A DNA stretch of 64,000 nucleotides. Origin: Hahellaceae bacterium. GTDB lineage: Bacteria; Pseudomonadota; Gammaproteobacteria; Pseudomonadales; Oleiphilaceae. The stretch is taken from positions 62,001 through 126,000 of the forward strand of contig JADGDV010000005.1 of the NCBI GenBank assembly GCA_016744695.1, read 5' to 3'. A program made the position numbers and the translations under genes. Below the pieces are notes generated by a model. The model was not told the origin of the DNA and did not search any database. It was given only the letters and a program-made list of their open reading frames with translations. Of the stretch, positions 1 through 8,417 are shown in pieces. Each line of letters starts with the position of its first letter. Within the stretch, counting starts at the first letter, position 1.

Positions 1-1
1 T

Positions 2-76
2 ATAGCCGCGTTGGCTATGTCAGTGATTAGTGCATTGCCTGATCGAGCTGTAAAAAATGAAGCTGTAGCGAGCTAG
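2..76 (+). CDS. C-terminal end of an unidentified upstream gene (partial)
   Basis: An open frame enters from the left edge and stops with TAG at 74-76, 15 bases before cobU. The last 24 residues are Ala-rich and end in ...NEAVAS. Position suggests another cobalamin gene co-transcribed with cobU, but this short tail does not identify a family, and a chance open frame cannot be excluded. Confidence 0.35.
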   Translation: MAALAMSVISALPDRAVKNEAVAS

Positions 77-91
77 AAGGGATATTAACAA

Positions 92-601
92 ATGAAAGAG
101 CTGATTTTAGGCGGTGCAAGGTCTGGTAAAAGTCGCCTTGCAGAGCAGAAGGCAAGTGATACAGGGCTTGATGTAGTTTACATTGCTACTGCCCAAGCAT
201 TTGATAGTGAAATGAATGAGCGCATTTCTCGCCACCAAAGTGACCGACCCTCTCATTGGCAAACAGTCGAAGAACCGGTTTATCTGGCTCAATGTATTAT
301 GGATAATGCAAAAGACTCCCGCGTAATTTTGGTTGATTGCCTTACCTTGTGGCTCAGTAATTTATTATGTTTGGACAACGAAAGTGTTTTTGAGGCAGAG
401 AAACAAGCTTTATTAAATGTACTAAGTTCAGTGCCCGGTCAGCTTATTATGGTTAGTAATGAAGTGGGGCAGGGTATAGTGCCTGATAACCGATTAGCTC
501 GTCGTTTTATTGATGAGGCTGGCTGGTTACATCAAGCTTTGGCGGAGCAGTGTGAGCAAGTGATATTTGTTACTGCCGGAATTGCCCAGCGATTAAAATA
601 A
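92..601 (+). CDS. cobU: Adenosylcobinamide kinase / adenosylcobinamide-phosphate guanylyltransferase
   Basis: This bifunctional cytoplasmic enzyme phosphorylates adenosylcobinamide and then transfers GMP from GTP, giving adenosylcobinamide-GDP for nucleotide-loop assembly of vitamin B12. The P-loop GGARSGKS lies at residues 7-14, and the family signatures VDCLTLWLSNLL and SNEVGQGIVP follow. The length of 169 residues is normal for CobU/CobP. cobT follows after 63 bases and cobC comes next, so the three probably form one unit. The gap to cobT holds a degraded GTCATTCCCGC repeat. The identity is secure from the motifs. Confidence 0.96.
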   Translation: MKELILGGARSGKSRLAEQKASDTGLDVVYIATAQAFDSEMNERISRHQSDRPSHWQTVEEPVYLAQCIMDNAKDSRVILVDCLTLWLSNLLCLDNESVFEAEKQALLNVLSSVPGQLIMVSNEVGQGIVPDNRLARRFIDEAGWLHQALAEQCEQVIFVTAGIAQRLK

Positions 602-605
602 ACAC

Positions 606-626
606 TGTCATTCCCGCGAAGATGAC
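606..626. repeat. Degenerate GTCATTC-type repeat (half copy)
   Basis: The cobU-cobT gap contains GTCATTCCCGC followed by GAAGATGAC. The left arm matches the complete hairpin at 17431-17456, while the right arm has lost its middle. It looks like a decayed member of the same short repeat family. Confidence 0.5.
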
Positions 627-664
627 TAACATAAGTAAGTCATTTCCTAAACAGAGAGTAAAGT

Positions 665-1720
665 ATGTCGTCTTGGTTTGAAGCCCCGTTTCCAGAGATT
701 AATCTACTCGCGTTGAGTAAAGCAGAAGAACGACAGGGCACTTTAACTAAGCCTCCTGGCTCTTTAGGGTATTTAGAGCATATTGCTATTCAATTTGCTG
801 GCTGGCAAGCAACCATTACTCCGACACCTGTGGCTAGAAAAACATCCATCGCTATTTTTGCGGCGGATCATGGCGTGGCTGATGAGGGTGTGTCTGCCTT
901 TCCTCAGGCCGTAACGGTTGAGATGGTAAAGAATTTTGCACGGGGTGGTGCCGCTATTAGTGTATTGGCAAATCATCATGGTGCCGCGTTGCATATTATT
1001 AATGTGGGTACAGCAAATTCAGTAAAAGATATTCCTGATGTTGTTGATTATTCTGTTGCGAAAGGCACCGCAAATTTTTTAAAGCAGCCAGCAATGACGG
1101 AAGCTCAGTGCTTTGAAGCATTAACCGTGGGGCAGAGCGTCATTAAAGAAGTTATATCAGACGATACACAATTATTTGTCGGCGGCGAAATGGGTATTGC
1201 TAATACCAGCTCGGCAACGGCTATATGTTGTGCTTTACTTAACTATGACGTGAGTGAGCTTGTTGGCGCAGGAACAGGGCTTGATAATGCTTCTATAGAG
1301 CATAAGGCGCAGGTTATCGAGTCTGCTTTAAGTTTACATAATGTTGGCAGCGCTAAGCCTATTGATGTTTTGTGTGCCGTGGGTGGATTTGAAATTGCTG
1401 CATTAGCGGGTGCTTATATAGCCGCTGCTCAACGAGGCATACCTTCGTTAGTTGATGGTTTTATTACAACCGCCGCGGCTTTAGTTGCTTGTCGTTTGCG
1501 ACCTGAACTTAAGTCGTGGTTACTGTTTTCTCATCAGTCTGCAGAAAAAGGGCATCGCCTTGTTTTAGAGCATTTAGGTGTCAGGCCACTCTTATCGCTT
1601 GATATGAGGTTGGGTGAGGCAAGTGGAGCTGCCGTTTGTTTGCCTATTATTGATTCTGCTTTAGTGTTGCATGCCAATATGGCAACGTTTGAAGAAGCTC
1701 AAGTGCAGGATGGAACTTAA
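665..1720 (+). CDS. cobT: Nicotinate-nucleotide--dimethylbenzimidazole phosphoribosyltransferase
   Basis: CobT activates the lower ligand of cobalamin: it transfers phosphoribosyl from nicotinate mononucleotide to 5,6-dimethylbenzimidazole, making alpha-ribazole phosphate. The 351-residue length is normal. Recognisable segments are the N-terminal LTKPPGSLG, the FAADHGVADEGVSAFPQ loop and RLGEASGA near the C-terminus, where Glu318 matches the catalytic base of the family. A GAGAG site lies upstream of the ATG. It lies between cobU and the phosphatase CobC, whose substrate derives from its product. The assignment is firm. Confidence 0.97.
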   Translation: MSSWFEAPFPEINLLALSKAEERQGTLTKPPGSLGYLEHIAIQFAGWQATITPTPVARKTSIAIFAADHGVADEGVSAFPQAVTVEMVKNFARGGAAISVLANHHGAALHIINVGTANSVKDIPDVVDYSVAKGTANFLKQPAMTEAQCFEALTVGQSVIKEVISDDTQLFVGGEMGIANTSSATAICCALLNYDVSELVGAGTGLDNASIEHKAQVIESALSLHNVGSAKPIDVLCAVGGFEIAALAGAYIAAAQRGIPSLVDGFITTAAALVACRLRPELKSWLLFSHQSAEKGHRLVLEHLGVRPLLSLDMRLGEASGAAVCLPIIDSALVLHANMATFEEAQVQDGT

Positions 1721-1784
1721 TTATTATCGCGCCAACGTAGGTGATCCTACAGGTGATTTTTTACTTGTTGAGGTTGTTTTTTAT

Positions 1785-2399
1785 ATGAGTGAATACCAGG
1801 AAACCATTATAGATTTACTTCGTCACGGGGAGCCTGTTGGTGGGCGACGGTTACGAGGTAGCCAAGATGACCCCTTATCAGACGAAGGCTGGACTCAAAT
1901 GCGAGCCGCAGTGGGTAATAATAGGCCTTGGCAGAAAATAATTAGTTCGCCTCTTAAGCGTTGCTCTGCATTTGCACAAGAGTTGGTGAATGTTAATAAC
2001 ACGCCTTATGAAGAAGTACCTGGGTTTCAAGAAATTCGCTTTGGTCGCTGGGAGGGCATGAGCCCTGAAGAAATAATGACCGCATTTCCTGGTGAACTTG
2101 AAGGCTATTGGCGTGACCCTACAAAGTTCTCACCACCCGGAGGTGAGACCTTGGATGACTTTATTAAACGAGTTAATAATCACTGGAATGATTTATTGCT
2201 AGGCCACCGTGGAGAGCATCTATTGCTTGTTTGTCACGGGGGGGTGATACGCGCGATTCTTAATCAGATTCTTGAGATGCCATTAAGGGCGCTGTGGCGA
2301 ATAGAAGTCCCTTATGCCAACATCAGTCGAATTCGAGTGACGCACTTCGATGACTACCCTACAACGTCCAATCTAGTTTTTCACCAGCCCCGGCTCTAA
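1785..2399 (+). CDS. cobC: Alpha-ribazole phosphatase (histidine phosphatase superfamily)
   Basis: The protein belongs to the phosphoglycerate-mutase-like histidine phosphatases. The phospho-accepting LLRHGEP motif is close to the N-terminus and the second histidine lies in VCHGGVIRA. Beside cobT the expected role is removal of the 5'-phosphate in the cobalamin lower-ligand branch. The open frame extends upstream into cobT (to 1671), but the ATG at 1785 places the beta strand and RHG motif at the usual distance from the start, giving 204 residues. No cobS follows, although it often does in related clusters, so the ribazole transferase must be elsewhere or absent. CobC as opposed to a general phosphatase is inferred mainly from context. 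Confidence 0.85.
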   Translation: MSEYQETIIDLLRHGEPVGGRRLRGSQDDPLSDEGWTQMRAAVGNNRPWQKIISSPLKRCSAFAQELVNVNNTPYEEVPGFQEIRFGRWEGMSPEEIMTAFPGELEGYWRDPTKFSPPGGETLDDFIKRVNNHWNDLLLGHRGEHLLLVCHGGVIRAILNQILEMPLRALWRIEVPYANISRIRVTHFDDYPTTSNLVFHQPRL

Positions 2400-2422
2400 T
2401 TTATAAATTAGGTAGCTTATTC

Positions 2423-2454
2423 TAGAGTAATTACTGTAAATTAGAGTAATTACT
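2423..2454. promoter_or_regulatory. Two tandem AGTAATTACT palindromes upstream of the AraC gene
   Basis: The 13-mer TAGAGTAATTACT occurs at 2423-2435 and again at 2442-2454, 19 bases apart, about two helical turns. Its core AGTAATTACT is itself palindromic. The pair lies about 150 bases upstream of the AraC-type regulator start and may be an autoregulatory site. No binding data can be read from sequence. Confidence 0.4.
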
Positions 2455-2606
2455 TTAAAGTTAATTAATGCTTACGTTTGTTGCTTGTTTAATGTGCAGA
2501 ATTGTACTTGTGTATCAAAAGATGACGCGGTAGTCTTATGCTGTCGGTCATTTTGGGACACCATGTGTTAAATGAGATATATAAGATTGAGCTAGGGTTG
2601 TTTGTG

Positions 2607-3668
2607 ATGAAGTTGGTATATCAGTCGAGTGATGCAGTATTATTAGCGCACTATGGTGAAATTCTTTACGAATTAGCGATAGAAAAAGGGGCTGACCCTG
2701 AGCTGTTGCTAGTTAACACCGGTATTCGAGAGAATGTATTACGAAACCCCGAGGCTAATCTCAGCCACGCTCAATTTATTGAACTTGTTAATAACGCAAT
2801 TAAATTAACAAATGAACCGGCTTTAGGACTTTATTACGGCACCCGGCTGAAGTTTACAACGCATGGCGCTATGGGGCAGGCATCTATTAGCAGTGACAAT
2901 GTCAGTGATGCCATTGCTGCCATTATTAAATACTATCGCACCCGATTTGCCTTTATTGAAATGTCGTTTTTTATTGATGGCAATGAAGCGGTTATTCAGC
3001 TTGATGATAATTTGGCTTTAGGCCCGTTAAAACATTTTTTGATTGAAGCACTTTTTGTTTCAATTATGGATGTAAGCAAGTTCTTGTTTGGCCCCACCCT
3101 TGTTCAAACAGGTCGCTGCCTTGTTAGCTACCCAGCACCAAACCATGTTAATCAGTATTTTAGTTTCTTTGTTGGTTCAGAGAATAGCTATGATGATCTT
3201 TCATTACAAAGACTGGCTGATATGATTTCTTTTAACACCCCTTTCAATCAGATTAGGTTTGATAAACAGCACTTAATGCTACCTATGGTGCTTGCAAATA
3301 CGGTGGCAAGGCGTTTAGCTGAACAAGAGTGCGAAGAGCAACTTAAAGCGGTAGAAGATACTGGTTCTATTGTTTCTAAAGTAGCTCAGCTGCTTCAAAG
3401 TGACCCAGAAACCATACCCTCCATGGAGTCTGTTGCAGACTCTCTTCATGTGACCTCCAGAACGTTACGACGTCAACTCCAAGCATTTGGAACCAGTTTT
3501 CAAGACTTACTTGCTGATATACGAAAAAAAAGAGCCTTGGATTTATTGCAGAATACAGATAAACCCGTTGATGAAATTGCCTATGAACTAGGTTATAGCG
3601 ACCCATCTAATTTTGGCCGTGCATTTAGAAAATGGACCGGCTCATCACCCAGCAGCATTCGGAAGTAA
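2607..3668 (+). CDS. AraC family transcriptional regulator (arabinose-binding-like N-terminal domain)
   Basis: This is a DNA-binding regulator of about 353 residues. The N-terminal 200 residues resemble the AraC arabinose-binding-type sensor domain of OruR/ArgR-like regulators (HGAMGQASISSDNVSDAI segment). The C-terminal 90 residues carry two helix-turn-helix units, SVADSLHVTSRTLRRQL and VDEIAYELGYSDPSNFGRAFRKWTG, which is the classic AraC signature. The frame opens at 2538, but ATG 2607 has an AGGG site nine bases ahead and is preferred. It stands alone between the cobalamin genes and the redox operon on the same strand, so it may control either. The effector is unknown. Confidence 0.9.
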   Translation: MKLVYQSSDAVLLAHYGEILYELAIEKGADPELLLVNTGIRENVLRNPEANLSHAQFIELVNNAIKLTNEPALGLYYGTRLKFTTHGAMGQASISSDNVSDAIAAIIKYYRTRFAFIEMSFFIDGNEAVIQLDDNLALGPLKHFLIEALFVSIMDVSKFLFGPTLVQTGRCLVSYPAPNHVNQYFSFFVGSENSYDDLSLQRLADMISFNTPFNQIRFDKQHLMLPMVLANTVARRLAEQECEEQLKAVEDTGSIVSKVAQLLQSDPETIPSMESVADSLHVTSRTLRRQLQAFGTSFQDLLADIRKKRALDLLQNTDKPVDEIAYELGYSDPSNFGRAFRKWTGSSPSSIRK

Positions 3669-3980
3669 GAACGCCTCTTCAGCGCTACTTATGTTACAAA
3701 GTATGACGCTGCGCTCATCTAATATGCTGAAATGTAAATGAATATTTCTGTATGCTACTGCCGTGTAACCTTCCTTTATGAGAGCCACCCTTCAAATCCC
3801 CTGACCTAAATGTCTAAATTTGTGAGGGAGTTATCATGTTTTATTTATTGAGCGTTATTTTATTCTTTACTTGGGCTAAAAATGTGCCCTAGAGAGACTA
3901 TGATTTTTTAAAAAGTGGTAAAAAGCAATAAACAATTTTATTGTGTGGCAACCGGAGAGCCAAAAGTGAGGAGCAAAGTA
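3669..3980. other. Intergenic region before the redox operon
   Basis: About 310 bases lie between the AraC regulator and the haem lipoprotein gene. I see no RNA gene, repeat family member or clear factor-independent terminator. Several short open frames lack ribosome sites. The promoter of the six-gene operon should lie here, but no convincing -35/-10 pair can be singled out. Confidence 0.5.
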
Positions 3981-6275
3981 ATGACGGATTTGATAAAGAA
4001 AAAGCCGTTCTTGAACATTAGAATGTTGGCCAGTGTAATGGTCAGTTTGTTATTAGCCGCGTGTGGCGGTGAATATAGTGGTGATGACCAATCTCAAAAT
4101 GAAATAGCCTGTGCCAGTGTCTCTGCAAGTTCGCTTCAGGGGAGTTTCTCTTTGGAAGGGCAGGAGTTATATGGCCAGCAGTGTGCATCGTGTCATGGGA
4201 GCTCTGGATATGGCACTGCAAGCGGCACACCGCTTGTTGGCTGTGCTACCTGTGGTGATATTGAAACATTAACAGACCGTATTGCCACAACGATGCCCAT
4301 TGGTGGTGCTGCGAGCTGTGGCTTAGACTGCTCTACGAAAACGGCTGAGTACATAATGGCCGCGTTTAATAGTGGTTTTGATACGCAAAGTGTCGCGTCT
4401 TCAGCATGCTCTTTAGATGTTGAGATTGAAGCCGTTAGTAAAACCTTATACCGCTCAACCTTAAGCCTAGCTGGGCGAACGCCTTCGGATGCAGAGCTTG
4501 CTCAGGTTGAGAGTGAGGGTGAGTCGGGACTATCTCAAACACTTGATGTGTTGATGGAAAGTGATGAGTTTTACACGCGTTTGATGGAAATATTTAATGA
4601 TGTGTTGCATCAGGATAAATATCTTCCCCGTTCAGAAGCTTTAGACCTTTTAGATAATACTGATTATCCAGAACGTCGCTGGTACCGTGAGTTAGGTTTA
4701 GATACATCAACATCTGGTCATGAACGGGATTTGTATTATTGGTTAGAAAATAATATTAATGATGGCGTATCACAAGAGGGGCTTCGGTTAATTGCCCATA
4801 TAGTAAAAAACAACCGACCTTTTACTGAAATACTAACCGCTGATTACATGGTGGCTAATCGTTATTCTGCGCAAGCTTATGGGGTTCAGGGGCAGGTTGC
4901 TTTTGATACATTATCAGACCCTATGGATGAAAGTTACCCTGAAGACCCTAATGATTTTAGAGAAGTTAGAATCCCGGGTATTCCTCATGCGGGCTTGCTC
5001 ACATCGTCAATGTTTTTAAATCGCTTTCCGACAAGCGCTACCAATCTGAATCGTCATCGCTCACGCAAAGTATATGATATATTTTTAGATACAGACATTT
5101 TGGCCATTAAAGGTGACAGGCCTGATGAAGCGATTGATTTGGTTAGTACCACGCCAACCCTAACTAACCCCGCGTGTACAGGCTGTCATATTGTAATGGA
5201 CCCAGTGGCGTCTTCTTTCCAAAATTGGGATAAAGAAGGGCGTTATAGACTTAGTCGACTATCATCTGATGGCTGGCCTACGGATATTTTGCGTCAGGGC
5301 TTTGGAATAGAACGGATGCCTCTATCGGGGAACCTTGATAGCTCGCTGCAATGGTTGGGAAAGGAAATGGTAAAAGACCCACGTTTCCCAAAAGCGATGA
5401 TAAAAATACTTTATAAAGGCTTAATGGGTGATGATTTATTACCTGTACCCACTGAAGGTGTGTCGATAGATGATGAAACCGCCTTTAAAACCCAACGATA
5501 TCACTTAGGTGCAATTGAAAGAGCGTTTATAGAATCAAATTATAATCTTAAAACCGCGATTAAAGGCATTATATTAAGCCCTTATTACCGAGCGTCTTCT
5601 GGTGGTGGGTATAGTGCAGATGTTGTTGGTAGCGCTCGTTTGCTAACGCCTGAAATGCTTGACCGAAAAATTGAAGCAGTGACTGGTTATCGTTGGATGG
5701 AGAATACTAGCACGGCTAATTTGAGCAAAGAGGGGGGCGATTACAACCAGCTTTATGGTGGTATTGACTCTGATTCAGTGACTACACGAATTACTCAACC
5801 TAATGGCCTAATGTCATCAACACAGCAACTTATGGCGACTCAGATGTCCTGTAATGTGGCGACAAAAGACTTGTTTTATCCGAGAGATCAAAGAAAATTA
5901 TTCCCCTTTGTTGCCATGGATATGGCCCCCCTTGATGCCGATGGTATAACTAATGAAGCTGCTGTTAGTGCAATAAAGAAGAATATTGCTCATTTACATT
6001 GGAGCTTTTTTGGGGAGCGTGTAGATGAAGGTTCGGCTCAGGTATCACGTACCTATGATCTCTTTGTTGATATTTGGAGCCGAGGACAAGATTTGCTTGA
6101 GGAGGGTGAGGTTAGTACCTATCTCGATTGGCGTTGCAGGTTACGTTACAACCCTGAAACGGGTGAAGCATTCCCCGGTGAAGAGCAAATTAGACTTGAT
6201 GAGAATTATGTAATCCGTTCATGGACGGGCGTATTAACTTATATGTTAGCGGACTACCGCTTTCTGTATGAATAA
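3981..6275 (+). CDS. c-type haem lipoprotein with DUF1592/DUF1588-like domains
   Basis: The 764-residue protein starts at ATG 3981, with GAGGAG eight bases ahead. A lipoprotein signal ends LLLAAC with Cys28 as the lipidated residue. A cytochrome c domain follows with CASCH at 68-72 and a possible Met105 ligand in TTMPIGG. It is unusually Cys-rich (Cys88/91, Cys113/117). A second haem motif, CTGCH at 399-403, sits in NPACTGCHIVMDPVASSF, the pattern of DUF1588-type domains. A segment around residue 155, LYRSTLSLAGRTPSDAEL, resembles DUF1592-type regions. It is probably membrane-anchored and faces the periplasm. It opens a six-gene run in which the next gene starts after 27 bases. Pairing of such haem proteins with DUF1501/DUF1552 proteins is common in other bacteria, but the substrate is unknown. 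Confidence 0.75.
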   Translation: MTDLIKKKPFLNIRMLASVMVSLLLAACGGEYSGDDQSQNEIACASVSASSLQGSFSLEGQELYGQQCASCHGSSGYGTASGTPLVGCATCGDIETLTDRIATTMPIGGAASCGLDCSTKTAEYIMAAFNSGFDTQSVASSACSLDVEIEAVSKTLYRSTLSLAGRTPSDAELAQVESEGESGLSQTLDVLMESDEFYTRLMEIFNDVLHQDKYLPRSEALDLLDNTDYPERRWYRELGLDTSTSGHERDLYYWLENNINDGVSQEGLRLIAHIVKNNRPFTEILTADYMVANRYSAQAYGVQGQVAFDTLSDPMDESYPEDPNDFREVRIPGIPHAGLLTSSMFLNRFPTSATNLNRHRSRKVYDIFLDTDILAIKGDRPDEAIDLVSTTPTLTNPACTGCHIVMDPVASSFQNWDKEGRYRLSRLSSDGWPTDILRQGFGIERMPLSGNLDSSLQWLGKEMVKDPRFPKAMIKILYKGLMGDDLLPVPTEGVSIDDETAFKTQRYHLGAIERAFIESNYNLKTAIKGIILSPYYRASSGGGYSADVVGSARLLTPEMLDRKIEAVTGYRWMENTSTANLSKEGGDYNQLYGGIDSDSVTTRITQPNGLMSSTQQLMATQMSCNVATKDLFYPRDQRKLFPFVAMDMAPLDADGITNEAAVSAIKKNIAHLHWSFFGERVDEGSAQVSRTYDLFVDIWSRGQDLLEEGEVSTYLDWRCRLRYNPETGEAFPGEEQIRLDENYVIRSWTGVLTYMLADYRFLYE

Positions 6276-6302
6276 GACTGTCAGTCAAAGGAGAATATGA
6301 TT

Positions 6303-7607
6303 ATGAACCGTAGAAATTTTTTAAAAGCACTGGCAGCAACGGGAGTAAGCTTAAGTTTACCGATGATCAGCAGCCCATTAAGTGCCGCAGCTGACCCTAA
6401 TCGTTTTTGGGTGATGGTGAATGCAGGTGGAGGCTGGGACCCAACGGCTCTTTGTGACCCTAAAGGTAACGCGTTACGAAGCGATGGTCGGGGGCCAATT
6501 AATAATTTTGAAAAGGCAGCTATTCGCACAGCAGGCAATATTCTTTATGCGCCGTATTCAGATGAGATTACCGCTCCTGCTGAAGATACCCTTGATAACT
6601 TCTTTAGTCGGCATTATGGCCGACTACAGGTAATTAACGGTGTTGATGTGGGTACTAACAGCCACTCGGTAGGCAGCCGTTTTGTTTGGAGTGGTAAAAC
6701 AGACATGGGTAACCCCAGCTTGGCGGCGTTAATTGCGGCTTCTGCTGGGCCTAACAAACCCATGTCATATATTAGTAATGGTGGCTACGACTTTACCGAT
6801 TCATTAGTGAGTGCTTCCAGAGTGTCTGGTAGTGGTAATTTTAATCGATTAGCATTCCCCAATGAGCCTAGCCCCGGTAATACTGACCGATACTTTGAAG
6901 ATGGCACTTATGACTTGATACAGCAGGCGCAAATGGCCAGCTTGCAGCGTCAGCGATCTGAAGAGATACTTGGAAAGCGAAGACAGAAATTAAACGAACT
7001 ACTGTCAGCAAGATCAGGAACGGATAGCTTGGACCAAATTGTAGCTAAGTTACCGAGTCCGATGTCTAGAGATGGTTTTAAAGCTCAGGCTGAAATGGCT
7101 GCCGCTGCATTTGCTTCAGGCTTAAGCATATCAGCAAACCTTAATGTGGGCGGTTTTGATACTCATAGCAACCATGATAATACCCAAACTAGTAGTTTAG
7201 ATAAATTGTTAGTTGGTATAGATCACCTATGGAGTGAGCTTGAGCGACAAGGTATTCAAGATCGCACCACTATCATGATTGGCTCTGATTTTGGTCGTAC
7301 GCCATTTTATAATGGCTATATGCGTGACTCCGGTAACTTAGTTGGGCCGGGTGGTAAAGACCACTGGAACGTCACCAGCGTGATGGTAATGGGCGCAGGT
7401 ATTACCGGTAACCGTGTTATAGGTGGCACAAATGATCTATATGGAGCGCGTAGAGTTAATCCATCAACCTTAGCATTTGATGATGATGGGATTTTAATTA
7501 CCCCTGCTCATATTCATAAAGCCTTAAGGCGTTTAACAGGGCTTGCAGGCACTGAACTTGACCGTTTGTACCCTGTAGCCGTTGATGACATTCCCTTGTT
7601 TACATGA
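6303..7607 (+). CDS. DUF1501-type Tat-exported protein
   Basis: The 434-residue protein has an N-terminal RRNFLK twin-arginine motif followed by a hydrophobic stretch ending SPLSAAA, so folded export by the Tat system is likely. The rest fits the DUF1501 family, with an alkaline-phosphatase-like outline: VMVNAGGGWDPTALCDP at the front, GGFDTHSNHDNTQ in the middle and GSDFGRTPFYNG later. ATG 6303 is preferred over 6297 because AGGAGA then sits eight bases upstream. It directly follows the haem lipoprotein gene, the usual pairing for this family. The enzymatic activity is not established. A Tat signal suggests a cofactor or metal is inserted before export. Confidence 0.78.
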   Translation: MNRRNFLKALAATGVSLSLPMISSPLSAAADPNRFWVMVNAGGGWDPTALCDPKGNALRSDGRGPINNFEKAAIRTAGNILYAPYSDEITAPAEDTLDNFFSRHYGRLQVINGVDVGTNSHSVGSRFVWSGKTDMGNPSLAALIAASAGPNKPMSYISNGGYDFTDSLVSASRVSGSGNFNRLAFPNEPSPGNTDRYFEDGTYDLIQQAQMASLQRQRSEEILGKRRQKLNELLSARSGTDSLDQIVAKLPSPMSRDGFKAQAEMAAAAFASGLSISANLNVGGFDTHSNHDNTQTSSLDKLLVGIDHLWSELERQGIQDRTTIMIGSDFGRTPFYNGYMRDSGNLVGPGGKDHWNVTSVMVMGAGITGNRVIGGTNDLYGARRVNPSTLAFDDDGILITPAHIHKALRRLTGLAGTELDRLYPVAVDDIPLFT

Positions 7608-7639
7608 TTGCCCGTATATAACAGGAACGAAAGGAAAAT

Positions 7640-8155
7640 ATGATGTTGAAATATAAATGGGTATGCTCGGCAGCCATAATGCTGAGTCTCATAACAAGTA
7701 TGAGTTGGGCAGATTCTGATGCTCAGTCCGCGCCGGATTTTTCATTGCCCGATATTTATTCTGGAGAGCGTAAAGCGCTGAATGAGTATAAAGGAAAAGT
7801 AGTCTATCTAGATTTCTGGGCTTCATGGTGTGGCCCTTGTCGCCAGTCTCTGCCCTTGTTAAATACACTGCGAAATGAGTTAGGTTCAGAGTTTTTTGAA
7901 GTGATAGCCATCAACCTTGATAAAGACCCAGAAGATGGAAAGCGGTTTTTACAGAAGTACCCCGTTAACTACCCCGTATTAACGGACACCGCAGGCATTA
8001 CACCTCAGCAGTATGGTTTAAGGGCCATGCCTACCTCTTATTTAATTGACCAAAAGGGTGATATACAAGGTGTGCATGAAGGCTTTCGAAGCAGCGATAT
8101 AGATAAAATACGTAAGGCGGTTCATACATTGATGACGCAGGGAGGTGAGTCGTGA
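7640..8155 (+). CDS. TlpA/ResA-like periplasmic thioredoxin
   Basis: The 171-residue protein has a signal peptide ending near SMSWADSD and a thioredoxin fold with the WASWCGPCRQS active site and a cis-proline loop at RAMPTSYLID. It should act as a periplasmic thiol reductant or oxidant. Neighbouring targets include the Cys-rich haem lipoprotein and the Cys-tailed DUF4266 protein. Start may be ATG 7640 or 7643, since AAGGAA lies at 7631-7636. Its stop overlaps the next gene by four bases, indicating translational coupling. Family assignment is secure; the in vivo partner is inferred. Confidence 0.92.
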   Translation: MMLKYKWVCSAAIMLSLITSMSWADSDAQSAPDFSLPDIYSGERKALNEYKGKVVYLDFWASWCGPCRQSLPLLNTLRNELGSEFFEVIAINLDKDPEDGKRFLQKYPVNYPVLTDTAGITPQQYGLRAMPTSYLIDQKGDIQGVHEGFRSSDIDKIRKAVHTLMTQGGES

Positions 8156-8385
8156 AGCATAATTCCTTTAGCTATAAACTAACGTTATTCCCCATTCTAT
8201 TGATTGCAGTAGGTGCCGTTGGCTGTGCAGAAATACAGCCATGGGAACGAGGTGAGTTAGCAAGAACAGAAATGAAATGGGACCCAGACCCCATGAAGTC
8301 GGCATTACGAGATCATATATATTTCAGTAAAGAAGGCTCTTCTGGTGGAGCGAGTTCAGGCGGTGGCGGCTGTGGCTGTAATTAA
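8152..8385 (+). CDS. DUF4266 small lipoprotein with Gly-Cys tail
   Basis: The 77-residue protein starts with GTG behind a strong GGAGGTGAG site and overlaps the thioredoxin gene by four bases. A lipobox ends AVGC, with Cys25 as the anchor. The mature part has the family pattern QPWERGELARTEMKWDPDP, then DHIYFSKEGSSGG, and closes with Gly/Ser-rich sequence and GGGCGCN at the C-terminus. The function of DUF4266 is unknown. The family commonly co-occurs with DUF3570 and ApbE, as here. The terminal Cys pair could bind a metal, form a disulfide handled by the adjacent thioredoxin, or carry a modification. Confidence 0.88.
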   Translation: MKHNSFSYKLTLFPILLIAVGAVGCAEIQPWERGELARTEMKWDPDPMKSALRDHIYFSKEGSSGGASSGGGGCGCN

Positions 8386-8417
8386 TATCATGGCTGTAAT
8401 TTAAAAGGATCGTAATA

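Noticed and set aside
1..91. Possible cobalamin riboswitch before cobU
   Set aside because: An open frame runs to within 15 bases of cobU, leaving no room for a leader, and no B12-box-like sequence was seen.
8370..8403. Short duplicated GGCTGTAATT around the DUF4266 stop
   Set aside because: A ten-base duplication in a Gly/Cys-codon region is easily explained by slippage. No function is apparent.
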